A stretch of DNA of 64,000 nucleotides, from NCBI GenBank assembly GCA_918797485.1, contig CAKKNE010000002.1, positions 3,686,501 through 3,750,500 of the forward strand, in the 5' to 3' direction. This document shows, in pieces, positions 36,262-44,848 of this stretch. The first letter of the stretch is position 1. Every line of letters starts with the position of its first letter. The position numbers and the translations under genes are program-made. The notes under the pieces were generated by a model. It saw only the letters and a program-made list of their open reading frames with translations. It searched no databases and was not told the DNA's origin. This stretch comes from Pelagomonas calceolata (lineage: Eukaryota > Sar > Pelagophyceae > Pelagomonadales > Pelagomonadaceae).

Positions 36262-36369
36262 GCGCTAAGTGACTCCCCGTGTAATACTAGCACTAAGAAT
36301 GAATGTGGTGTAAACCTTCATTACGTCAAGGTGGGACTAAGTAGGAGAGTAAGAGGGGCCTAGTGTAGT
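36262..36369 (-). repeat. Dispersed repeat family R2, copy 2
   Basis: Reverse complement of 3655-3762: the shared core ttacgtcaaggtgggacta and both flanks align with scattered differences. Confidence 0.7.
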
Positions 36370-37804
36370 ACTAGGGGGTATATTCTTCGCACAGTGAGCC
36401 TGAGTATACAACAGTAATACTTATCTAGTAGCCCTAGTCTTCTGGCTCCTAGCTAAACAGCTATAGTATATTTATGTGCTTACGTACACGCTCGCGGGGG
36501 ATAGGTCCCCCGTCCCCCCTAGTACCTACGGTAGGGGGGAATAAGGAATAAAGACTAGAGGTGTCTCCACAACTAGGGCATCTTGGCGCGACGCTAAGCG
36601 CCGTGCGAATTCCTGTCTTAAATGACGTGTAGGCGCGGCGTTTAGGAGTGCTGAAGGTCGGGGATTGACCTACTAGGCTTCGAGGTGTTTTGGCCCAACA
36701 GTCTTTGCCAGGCGCTGCCCCGCGTTTTTGCCCGCGGGAGGGCAGCTGTCGGGGCGGTGGGCCATGGCCGTCCAGCGGCGCCTCGACGCCATCGCCGCGA
36801 TGCGCGAAGGCGGACGCGCCCCCGTCATATGTCTGCTGGACCAAGATCCACCATCCCAAGTGGCCGAGCTGGGAGCCGGGCGTTGGGCTGGAGATAGATC
36901 TACGAGGCGCCCGGGCGCGGAGTACGCCATGGGCGACGTTCGTACGCAGCTAGGTCGTCCCGATGATCTGTTGTTGCTCGCGCGGCCGTCGCGGCGCCGC
37001 GAGACGTTTCGGCGCCGACCGCGTTCTCGTGGTAGCGGCGCCCTCACGTTGTCCTTGATGCTGGGACTTACCTTGGTTTCGTTTTATTCGATTTTCATGA
37101 CCTGCTCTTCTATCTTTCCCCTCCACATTTCATATCAGCCACTGTTGGGTTTCAGCCTGATCAAACCCAGCCTCCTGCCTCGAGAATTGGTCCCGTGCGC
37201 CCTTAACTTTGCTCAGAGCAGTGTTTCACCGCTGGAAACGACTCCTGGCGGCCTCACGACGCCGCGACGACCACGCATAACACCTTCAGAGGGCTACCAG
37301 ACCTCTGCAAAAGCTATTTGGCGTTGCGCGCGCTACGGCCCGCCGTCGCGCGAACAGGTGCAACTTACGCGCCCCGACGCGACCTCACGCAGCCAGACGT
37401 CGCGCGCGTTCCGCGGTTTGAGCTTCACAACACCTCACGGCCGCACACGCCGTCGCCGCGCCGCGCCGTCGCCGCAAACGGCGTTAATCCAGCACGACCG
37501 AGCAACGCCTCGCGACGGGCGGAACGGACCCGGAAGCTGATTTGTGGTGGTTCCCGTCGGCTCGCCGGTCCTAGTGACCCATGCGGGTGTCGAAAGGGGT
37601 CGACTTGCTCAGGGGGCCTTGAAGCGCGCGGTTGTGCTGGTGGGTGCGTGCGTGCCCCGCCGCGGTCCCGTAGCGCCGCTCGACTACGGTCGCGCGGTCG
37701 CGGTCGGCTGCTGTTCGTGCGCGCCACGTGTCCATGAATAATAAACAATTAACGAAGGAATTTCCTAAAGGAAAAAGGACATTCACGAAGCCAGAAACGA
37801 TACC

Positions 37805-38080
37805 TTAGACGTCCCGCTCCGAGCGCCAGTACGCGAGGACCTTCCAGAAGAGGACGTCCGGCAGCAGGCCGTCTCGACCGAAGAGGCCCGTGGAGCGAGG
37901 GACAACACGTAGTTGTAGGCTGTCAAAATGGATTTTCTATGTTCCTCGCCTTCGAGCTTCAAATATCCAGAGTATACGTCTCGCCGCATCTGCAGGGCTT
38001 CCTCGAGCCGTCCGAGCGATTGATACGTGCACGCAAGATTGCCCTGCGCGGTGAGTAGGTTGCGTGGCACGCGCAGCCAC
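37805..38080 (-). pseudogene. TPR (kinesin-light-chain-like) fragment with WKVLAYWR tail
   Basis: The minus strand reads NLLTAQGNLACTYQSLGRLE then EALQMRRDVYSGYLKLEGEE and TAYNYVLSL, a TPR type that I recall as highly amplified in pelagophyte genomes. It then breaks off; in another frame, just downstream, GLFGRDGLLPDVLFWKVLAY then WRSERDV and a stop at 37805 match the C-terminal tail of the ankyrin protein at 62310. No GT-AG pair in the short gap joins the frames correctly, so a frameshift or a fused relic is more likely than an intact gene. No upstream TPR exons were found. Confidence 0.5.
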
Positions 38081-38229
38081 GAATACACTAGGGCATTATG
38101 ATGTAAAAACAATTTAAGCTGCAAGTCCAATTGAACGCCGAGGAAGAGTCGTGCTCACGCTTGTGGACAGGTCGGCAGAGCCCTCGAGGCGTTGCTCGAG
38201 TTCGACCGGCGGCCCGCCGCGTCGCGTCC

Positions 38230-38736
38230 CATTTTGCACGCTGTGAGATTGACGCGTACACGCGGCGCCGGTGCGAGGCCGCGGAGGAATCGAGGAGGGA
38301 GCTCGAGGCCCGCCTCGCGGACTTCACTGTGAATGGGCGCGGCGGCGAGGAGCTCCAGCGGTGCAAGAAGGAGCGCAAGGTGCTGATCCGGGCCGTCCGG
38401 GAGCTCAGGCGAAGGGTCCGGAAGCTGCGCGAGGCGGACCGCAAGGCCGACGCCGTGTCGGCCTACTGGGGGTCGGGCCAGGAGCCCGTCGTCCCCTCCA
38501 CGCAACGCGCCGACGACGACTGGATCGAGGTCTACCTAAAGGAGCTCCACGTGTCCGACGACGAGGACGAGGCGCCGCCTGCACCACCGCCTTCACTACC
38601 GCGGGACGGGGACGCCTTCGACGCCGCGGCGGCGGCGGCGCGGGGCACGGCGGCGGCGGCGGCGCGCTTCGTGCGCGCGCGGCTGCCGGCGCCCTCGCCT
38701 CCCGGGTCGCGGGAGCCGCGGGTCGAGGCCATTTAA
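38230..38736 (+). CDS. Coiled-coil protein, 5' end unresolved
   Basis: A GC-rich frame ends at a TAA at 38736. It reads FARCEIDAYTRRRCEAAEES then RRELEARLADF, a basic coiled coil (CKKERKVLIRAVRELRRRVR), an acidic patch (DDEDEAPP) and an alanine tract. No in-frame ATG exists back to 38131, so at least one upstream exon is missing; a different frame just upstream (VGRALEALLEFDRRP at about 38173-38215) may belong to it. No family was recognised. Confidence 0.45.
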   Translation, partial: HFARCEIDAYTRRRCEAAEESRRELEARLADFTVNGRGGEELQRCKKERKVLIRAVRELRRRVRKLREADRKADAVSAYWGSGQEPVVPSTQRADDDWIEVYLKELHVSDDEDEAPPAPPPSLPRDGDAFDAAAAAARGTAAAAARFVRARLPAPSPPGSREPRVEAI

Positions 38737-39285
38737 GTTAGGGTGTTGTTTGTTGTTTACTTCTCGTATGTAGTTCGCGAGAGTGGTCTGCAGGGAGATG
38801 TCCGGTGCGCCAAAGCGCGCCGCGGCATAGAACACTGAGCCTCTTGCACGGACGACGCGTCCTCGTAATGGTCTCGTCGCCGCCAGAAGGCGGGATCCCG
38901 CCCGGCGCTGTTTCGAGGAGTAGTAGCTGCTGCGGGGAGTGAATAGTCTGTCTGTGAGGAACCACTGAGGATGAACGCGGCCTCGCTCGTCGCGCCGGAC
39001 TGCGAGGTGCCTAGCGGGCCCGAGAGCAGTAGGTCTAGAGGAAGGGAGAGGTGCTTCCGGGCGCGGTAGACGGCTCTGGTTACGCTTCGATGATTGCGTG
39101 CGGGTACAAGCCTTTTTCAGCGGCTTGGTTTTGGCAGCACGGCCCCACCTGTGCATAGTTTTTGACAGCTATTAGAATAGTTGCAAAACGTGTACTTCAA
39201 GCAAGCCATCCATCAGGCGGATGCGCGGGCGGACTGCCCTGAACTATAGGTCGTAGGTCTTCAACATAAAAGGCATCGGCCAAAA
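38737..39285. other. Intergenic region
   Basis: Mixed-composition spacer before PRORP. Minus-strand ORFs here are arginine-rich shadows or lack coding features. Nothing was recognised. Confidence 0.5.
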
Positions 39286-40925
39286 ATGACATCTCAGCGG
39301 TCGCACGAAGACACGAACTGGCGGGCGGCCCTCGAGGAATACCGGGCGGCGAAGGACCGCGCGGCCGGCGCGTTCCGTCCCGACGCGAAGACGTGCGCAG
39401 ATCTCCTCGCGCGCGTCGCCGGTGTCGTGCGCAAAGGGCGCAGCAGCCCCGCGGGCCACGACGATGCCACGCAGCGCGCGGCGGCGGCGCGTGAGATAGT
39501 GGACGCCCCGCGTGGAACTTGGTTTCTCGGCGCCGACGCAGCCGCGCGGCAGACATCGGGAGGAGGGTGCAAGGGCGCCGCGACGTCCGACGTCCGCGCA
39601 GGTGGACGACCTGGAGCGGTCGGACGTCGCGACGACGGAGGCGACGTACGCGCTCCTCGCGCGCGCGTGCGCCGCAGCCGGGGACGCGGACGCCGCGACT
39701 GCCGCGCTCGCGCGCGCGCGGGCGGCGCACGTCGCTGTCCGGCGCCGCGCGTACGCGCCCGTGCTGGCGCTGCGCTGCGCCCGGGGCGAGCTGGACCGGG
39801 CGCTCGCGCTCGCGCGCGACGCGGCGGCGGGGGGCGTCGCCCTGGGCGCGGCGGACCATGCGGCGCTCCTCGCCTGCGCGGGCGGCGCGGGGCGGCGCGA
39901 CCGCGTGCCGGACCTGCTCGCCGCGTACGCGCGCGACGTGCCCGTCGCGCCCGCGCCCGAGCCCGCGTGGGGCGCCGTGCTGGCGTGCGCGCCGCGCGCG
40001 TGGCGCGGCGCCCGGTTCGCGCGCGTCGACGCCGCGAGCGGCGCGTGCGGCGCGTGCGGCGCGACGCTCCGCTCCGTGGGAATCGGCGCGGCCGCGCGCC
40101 GAGCGCTCGCGGCGCGCGTCGCGAGCCTCGCGCTCCAGGCGTGCGGCGCCGCGCGCTGGGCGGCCTTCGAGCGGTGGCTGCGCGCTGTGTGGAGAATATT
40201 GCGGAGACCTTCGTGACAACGTCGCGTCGATGGCGTAGAATCTCCACGCCATCGAGAGATGCAGTTAGGGGACGACATCGGGTCGATGGCGCGGGGCGTC
40301 CGAAATTTGATTTCCACACAGGCTGCGCGGGTCAGCGCACGACTGCGTCGTCGACGGCGCGAACGCGGGCTTCGCGGGCGGCGCGCCGGCGCTCGAGCTC
40401 CGGCGCGTCGACGCCGTGGTGCGGGCCTGCGAGCGCCGCGGGCGGCGCGTGCTCGTCGTGCTCCACGCGCGCCACGTCGCCCGCGCGGCGCCGCGCGACC
40501 GGCCGCTGGTGCGCGCCTGGCGGCGCCGGGCGCAGCTGTACGCGTGCGCGGCGGGCGGCAACGACGACTGGTACTGGCTCGCGGCGGCCGTCGCCGCCGG
40601 CGACGCGGGCTGGCTCGTGTCCAACGACGAGATGCGCGACCACCACTTCGGTATGCTCAGCCGGGGGGACTTCCTCCAGTGGAAGGCGCGGACCGTCGTG
40701 AAGTTCGAGATGGACGGCGGGGACGTGGCCCTGGCCCCGCCGCCGCCGTACTCGGAGAGCGCGCAGTTTGACGCGGGTGGGTGGCATGTGCCGGCGCGCG
40801 TGGGGGCGGGCGCCGGCGAGGCATCTGCCGCCACCGTGGTCGTGCGGCGGCCCGCCCCCGGCGCGCTCGCGTGGCTCTGTTGCGCGCCGGCCCGAGCGTT
40901 CGAAGTCAGCAACAAAAGTGAGTAA
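39286..40925 (+). CDS. PRORP: PRORP, protein-only RNase P (3 exons)
   Basis: Endonuclease that matures the 5' ends of tRNAs in organelles or nucleus. Exons 39286-39498, 39602-40176 and 40322-40925 give 463 aa. PPR-like helices occupy about residues 70-205 (TEATYALLARACAAAGDADA). A zinc-site CxxC (C220, C223) is followed by the NYN metallonuclease domain, with VVDGAN (D274) and the signature SNDEMRDHHF (D365, D369). Both introns are introner-derived. Intron 1 (39499-39601) has near-perfect duplicated borders GTGGACGC/GTGGACGA. Intron 2 (40177-40321) has perfect duplicates GCTGCGCG, and exact restoration of the conserved FERWLRG requires a GC-AG junction. The only GT alternative (GTGGCTGC) would delete the conserved tryptophan. 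The N terminus has no obvious transit peptide. Confidence 0.93.
39507..39601 (+). mobile_element. Decayed introner element (PRORP intron 1)
   Basis: 95 bp starting ccgcgtggaac and ending tccgcgcag, both consistent with the consensus ends after A-to-G/T-to-C drift. Flanked by GTGGACGC and GTGGACGA (7 of 8 identical), with GT at the start of the first copy used as donor. Confidence 0.65.
40185..40321 (+). mobile_element. Introner element (PRORP intron 2)
   Basis: 137 bp. It starts ctgtgtggagaat, ends gatttccacacag, and keeps the internal ccacgccatcgag/tcgatggcg hairpin seen in the 203-bp copies. Perfect 8-bp duplications GCTGCGCG at 40177-40184 and 40322-40329. Confidence 0.92.
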
Positions 40926-41177
40926 CCTCTAAAGGTCTACGTAGTAAGGAGCCTGGGAAGGAGGAAGCAGCCCTCGAGCGGTCCGGTCCGGCGCGCTAGT
41001 CACTCTCGTACGGAGACTGAGTCCGAGTCGGAACGCTGGCCATGATTGTCCCCGCCGCCGCCTGGGGCTTCAGGAGGGCTCAGAGACACGGGTTTTCTAA
41101 GCCGTGGACGGCCCAGCCCTCTGCTAAGATAGCTAGCCAACCAGATGGTTTGGTTATCCGCCGCCGGCCCGCGGCGC

Positions 41178-42499
41178 CTACTTGCGGCGCAGGAAGGCGG
41201 GCAGGCCCGCGCGCCGGCGACCGGGCCGCCCCGCCTGCGGCAGGAGCGGCCGGACGTCGACGCCCCCGGAGACGGCCCGCTCGAGCGCCGACGCGGCGAT
41301 GCCCGTGGCCAGCACCGTGATCGACAGCTCGTCGGCCATGCCGTCCTGCACGAGCGCGCCGAAGATGATGTTCGCCTGCGCGGGCGCGACGATGCGGCGC
41401 GACCGCGCCGCGACATCTTGAAGGAGGCGCGGCTGGTCGCGTCCGCGTCGACGTTCTCGTAGATGATCTGCGCCGCGCGGTCGACCTCGGCGAGCGTCAT
41501 CGAGGGCCCGCCCACGATGTTGAACACGATGCCGCGCGCGTTCAGCACGGGCGCCTCGAGGAGCGGCGACGAGATGGCGGCCACGGCCGCGTCCTCCGCG
41601 CGCGACGCGCCCCGCCCCGTGCCGATGCCGATGAGCGCGGCGCCGGCGTCCTGCATGACCGCGCGCACGTCGGCGAAGTCCACGTTGATGAGGCCGGGCT
41701 TGACGATGATCTCGGACACGCCCACGATGCCCTGCCGCAGGACGTCGTCCGCGACCAGGAAGGCGTCCGCGAGCGGCGCGTCGGCCGGCACGATCCCCAG
41801 GAGCTTGTCGTTCGACACGACGATCAGCGTGTCGACGTGGCGCTCGAGCTCCTCGAGCGCCGCCACGGCCTGGCGCGCGCGCTTCCGGCCCTCGAAGCCG
41901 AAGGGCTTCGTCACGACGCCCACGGTCAGCGCGCCCGCGCGCCGCGCCGCCTCGGCCACGACGGGCGCGGCCCCGCTCCCCGTGCCGCCGCCCATGCCCG
42001 CCGTCACGAAGACCAGGTCCGCGCCCCGGACCATCTCCTCGATGTCGGCGCGGCTCTCGACCGCCGCCGCCCGCCCCACCGCGGGCTCGCCGCCCGCGCC
42101 GAGCCCCCGCGTCAGCACGCGCCCGATGTGCAGGCCGGCGCACCGCTCCGCCTTGCCCGCGAGGGCCTGCGCGTCCGTGTTGACGCACCAGAAGTCGACG
42201 CCGCGGACGCCGGCGCCGACCATCCGGTTGACCGCGTTGCAGCCGCCGCCCCCCACGCCGACCACCCGGATGGCGCAGGGCCGTAGCTCCACGGCTCCAC
42301 CGCCCGCGGCCGCGCTCATGATCGGGGAGGTCCGCGTCCGGGCAGAGGCGGAGCTGCTCGCGAGCGGCAAGATCCGGTACCAAGACAACGAAAACGTGCC
42401 AGCCGGGTTCGCGCGGCGCGCCCGGAGATGCGGCGCCTGCAGCGCGCGCGCCGCGGCGGCGAGGAGCAGGAAGTTTTCACATATCCTTGGTGGTCGCAT
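41178..42499 (-). CDS. ftsZ: Plastid division GTPase FtsZ (2 exons)
   Basis: Tubulin-like GTPase that forms the plastid division ring. Exons 42499-41441 and 41375-41178 give 418 aa. Residues 1-30 form a hydrophobic leader (ENFLLLAAAARALQAPHLRA) followed by a Ser/Thr/Arg stretch, as expected for bipartite targeting to a secondary plastid. The FtsZ core starts near residue 75 (IRVVGVGGGGCNAVNRM) and carries the G-loop GGGTGSG at about 170-176, the T7-like IVKPGLINVDFADV and ANIIFGALVQDGMADELSIT. The 65-nt intron (41376-41440) is best read as GC-AG: it joins YENVDAD to ANIIFG, and its borders GCGACCAG/GCGAACAT agree at 6 of 8 positions, hinting at an old introner insertion. The start at 42499 lies 158 bp from the divergent lectin gene. 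Confidence 0.96.
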
Positions 42500-42557
42500 A
42501 GCGGGTTCTAAGGCCGCAACGCAAGGCCTCACACAAGACGCAGGCTGTGCTCCAGTC

Positions 42558-42580
42558 GCTAGTGTCTTAAGGCCGCTAGC
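42558..42580. promoter_or_regulatory. GCTAGTGTCTTA motif between FtsZ and lectin genes
   Basis: gctagtgtcttaa then ggccgctagc, 59 bp upstream of the FtsZ ATG and 78 bp upstream of the lectin ATG, in a 158-bp divergent promoter. Confidence 0.5.
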
Positions 42581-42657
42581 CCGCAAGGGAAGTGGTGCGT
42601 CCGCGGCGGAGAAAAAAAACTCCGTGCGTGATTTTTTTTGAAACCTGAATTCTCTCA

Positions 42658-43446
42658 ATGCGCCTGTTTTTTTTCATGCTGGTGGCGGCGGCGGCATCGG
42701 CGGCGCGCGCCGGCGACGACCTCTCCTTCGCGGCGCCCTTCGACGCCGTCGCGGCGACCGGCGACCGGCAGGTGTCCCCGGCCTGGCGCGCGCACGGGTC
42801 CGCGGCCGTGCACCGCAACTTCGCGCGCCTGACGCCCGACCGCCAGTCCAAGGCGGGCGCGCTCTGGTCCGCGGAGAGCGTCGGCGCGGACCAGGCGACG
42901 CTCGAGCTCACGTTCCGCATCAGCGGCCAGGGGCAGCACTTCTTCGGCGACGGCCTCGCGCTGTGGCTCAGCGCCGACCGCGCCTTCCGGGCGGGCGCGT
43001 TCCACGGCGCGGACCCCCGCTTCGCGGGGGTCGCCGTCGTCGCGGACACGTTCCGCAACGACGAGGCCGCGGCGGCGCACCGCGATCTCGCGCTCGTCGC
43101 GAGCGGCGGGGGCGCCGCGGACGCGGCGGCACTGCTCGAGGGCGCCGCGGGCTGCGACGCGAGCGTGCGCTACCACGAGAACCGCGGCGACTTCTCCGTC
43201 GACCGGAGCTCGCGCGTGCGGCTCGCCGTCGCCGCCGGCGCCGCGACGCTCGCGGTGGACGCGGCCAACGACGGGACCTGGGTCGAGTGCGCGGCGGTCG
43301 CGCTCCCGCCGGCGCTCGACGGCGCGTGGCTGCGGCGCGCGCACGTCGGCGTGACGGCCTCGACGGGGCAGCTCGCCGACAACCACGACGTGCTCGCGCT
43401 GGCCGTGCGGACGGACGGCGCGCCGGCGGCCCCGGCCGCGGACGCC

Positions 43447-43483
<37 letters not shown>

Positions 43484-43935
43484 ACGCGCCGGTCACGGCC
43501 GCGCGCCTCGGCGCCGTCGAGGGGCGGCTCGACGACCTCGTCCGGCGCCTGGAGCACCTGCAGCACCACCTCGAGCACGAGATGGTCAGCGTCGACGACC
43601 ACGTGCGCGTGACGCTCGACAAGCTCGCGCGCCAGGAGGAGCAGAGCGAGGGCCGCATCGACGCGCTCGAGCAGCGCGTCGTCTCGAACGTCGAGGAGTC
43701 GCTGGCCAAGCGGGTCGCGACGCTCGAGCAGGCGACGCGCGACGCCGTGCAGAAGCGCGTCGCGTCCGTCGAGACGCGGTACATGTCGCGGCTGGGCGAC
43801 GTCGTGGCGGAGAAGGTCGAGGGCAGCGGCCGGGGCTGGACCCTCCCCTTCGTCGTGCTGGTGCTCGTGGACGTCGTCGCCTTCGTGCTCGCGCGCGGCT
43901 GGTACGTGCGGTTCAAGAAGAGTCATCTGCTGTGA
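42658..43935 (+). CDS. L-type lectin cargo receptor (ERGIC-53/VIP36-like)
   Basis: Type I membrane lectin that carries glycoproteins from ER to Golgi. A single exon of 425 aa. A signal peptide occupies residues 1-18 (MRLFFFMLVAAAASAARA), the L-type lectin beta-sandwich about 20-245 (LELTFRISGQGQHFFGDGLA with the metal/sugar-site DG, then YHENRGDF), an alanine tract follows, and a coiled coil spans about 280-385 for oligomerisation. A transmembrane helix lies near 397-417 (FVVLVLVDVVAFVLA), with a short cytosolic tail YVRFKKSHLL whose dilysine fits COPI/COPII sorting. ATG 42658 places the signal peptide at the N terminus. It is transcribed divergently from FtsZ. Confidence 0.9.
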
Positions 43936-44848
43936 GGCGCGCGCGGGGTGCATCCATAAAGACTTATGCCTGTTCGCGAAGGCACATCCTCGCCAAGGGC
44001 CAGGCCCTGACAAGCCTGAGGGATATTTTCCATTTTTCAGAGCGGGGAGAAGGCTCTTAGGAGCTTGTTCCTTTTTTTTAGGTCTTCCTTAATTAATTAA
44101 TTAATTAATTTATTTTATTTATTTATTCATCTCTCTCCTACTACAAGTACGACTCGGAATCTTGTTCCTTTTTAGGTTTCTTTCATTTATTATATTATTA
44201 TCAATAATAAGTAACGCGTCCCCTCCGGGTAGCATCAGGCGGAAGCAGCAAGGCCGCTGCGTCCCTCTTTTTCGATCTCTCCTTTTCGTTTCTCCTGGCG
44301 ACGGCACGTCGATGTTTCGTAGCTTCTGAAGGCGTCCTTTCGGAAGGGGCTATTTCCATCAACTTTTTTCTGGCAGCTGTTTTTTTCCCCGATCGTGCAT
44401 TTCTCGTCCGGTGATGTGGCTCTCCTTCTTGGGCTTGGTCGGAACCTTAAGCTCCATGTTAGAGATGATCCTTGACCGTGGTGTTGGGGTAGGTTCATTG
44501 TAGTGAAGCGGTTTTTGGACAATTCTTAAGCTGCTTATACAGGTTGGCAAACTCTGCCGTCTTGTCAGTAATGAATATGGCCACACGGAATGTCAGCTTT
44601 CCCTGCTCTCGTTTCCGTTGATAGTAGTCTTGTGGGGGCCGTTTGTTCGTATGATATGGATCTACATCTTCGGGCCCAGGAACCGCTGCACCCGTCGCAC
44701 CCCATGGGGAGGAGGCCGCGTGAATGCGCGAAGGGCCCGCGCGAGACGCGCGCGTGTGACGGCTCATCCTAAGTGTGACTGACTATATAAATAAATAAAT
44801 AAATAAATAAAGGGGCGCTACCAATATAGGGAGTACCTATACCAAAAA
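43936..44848. other. Intergenic region with repeat R3 and a possible small minus-strand gene
   Basis: Positions 44041-44128 are repeat R3 (plus), with a shorter relative at 44158-44200. Minus-strand frames between 44200 and 44767 contain protein-like text (EDVDPYHTNKRPPQDYYQRK then FRVAIFITDKTAEFANLYKQ; elsewhere MELKVPTKPKKESHITGREM) spread over three frames. Codon use is unlike the GC-rich neighbours. It may be a multi-exon gene or a relic; it was not resolved. An (AAAT)n tract lies at 44787-44812. Confidence 0.4.

Larger units (their letters stand above)
35812..37804. other. Intergenic region with repeats and weak ORFs
   Basis: It begins with an (AAAT)n tract (35814-35838) and the recurring motif at 35854-35876. 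A minus-strand frame 35917-36207 (MFLNRGPSSARATGAALAKA..., ending VQPPAVASAAD) and a plus-strand frame from 36764 (MAVQRRLDAIAAMREGGRAP) look mildly protein-like but have no recognised family and no clear structure. Positions 36262-36369 are repeat R2 copy 2. From 37060 to 37800 codon composition is not coding-like. Confidence 0.45.

Noticed and set aside
42655-44060. Long minus-strand and shifted frames over the lectin gene
   Set aside because: Low-complexity shadows without a signal peptide or lectin motifs.
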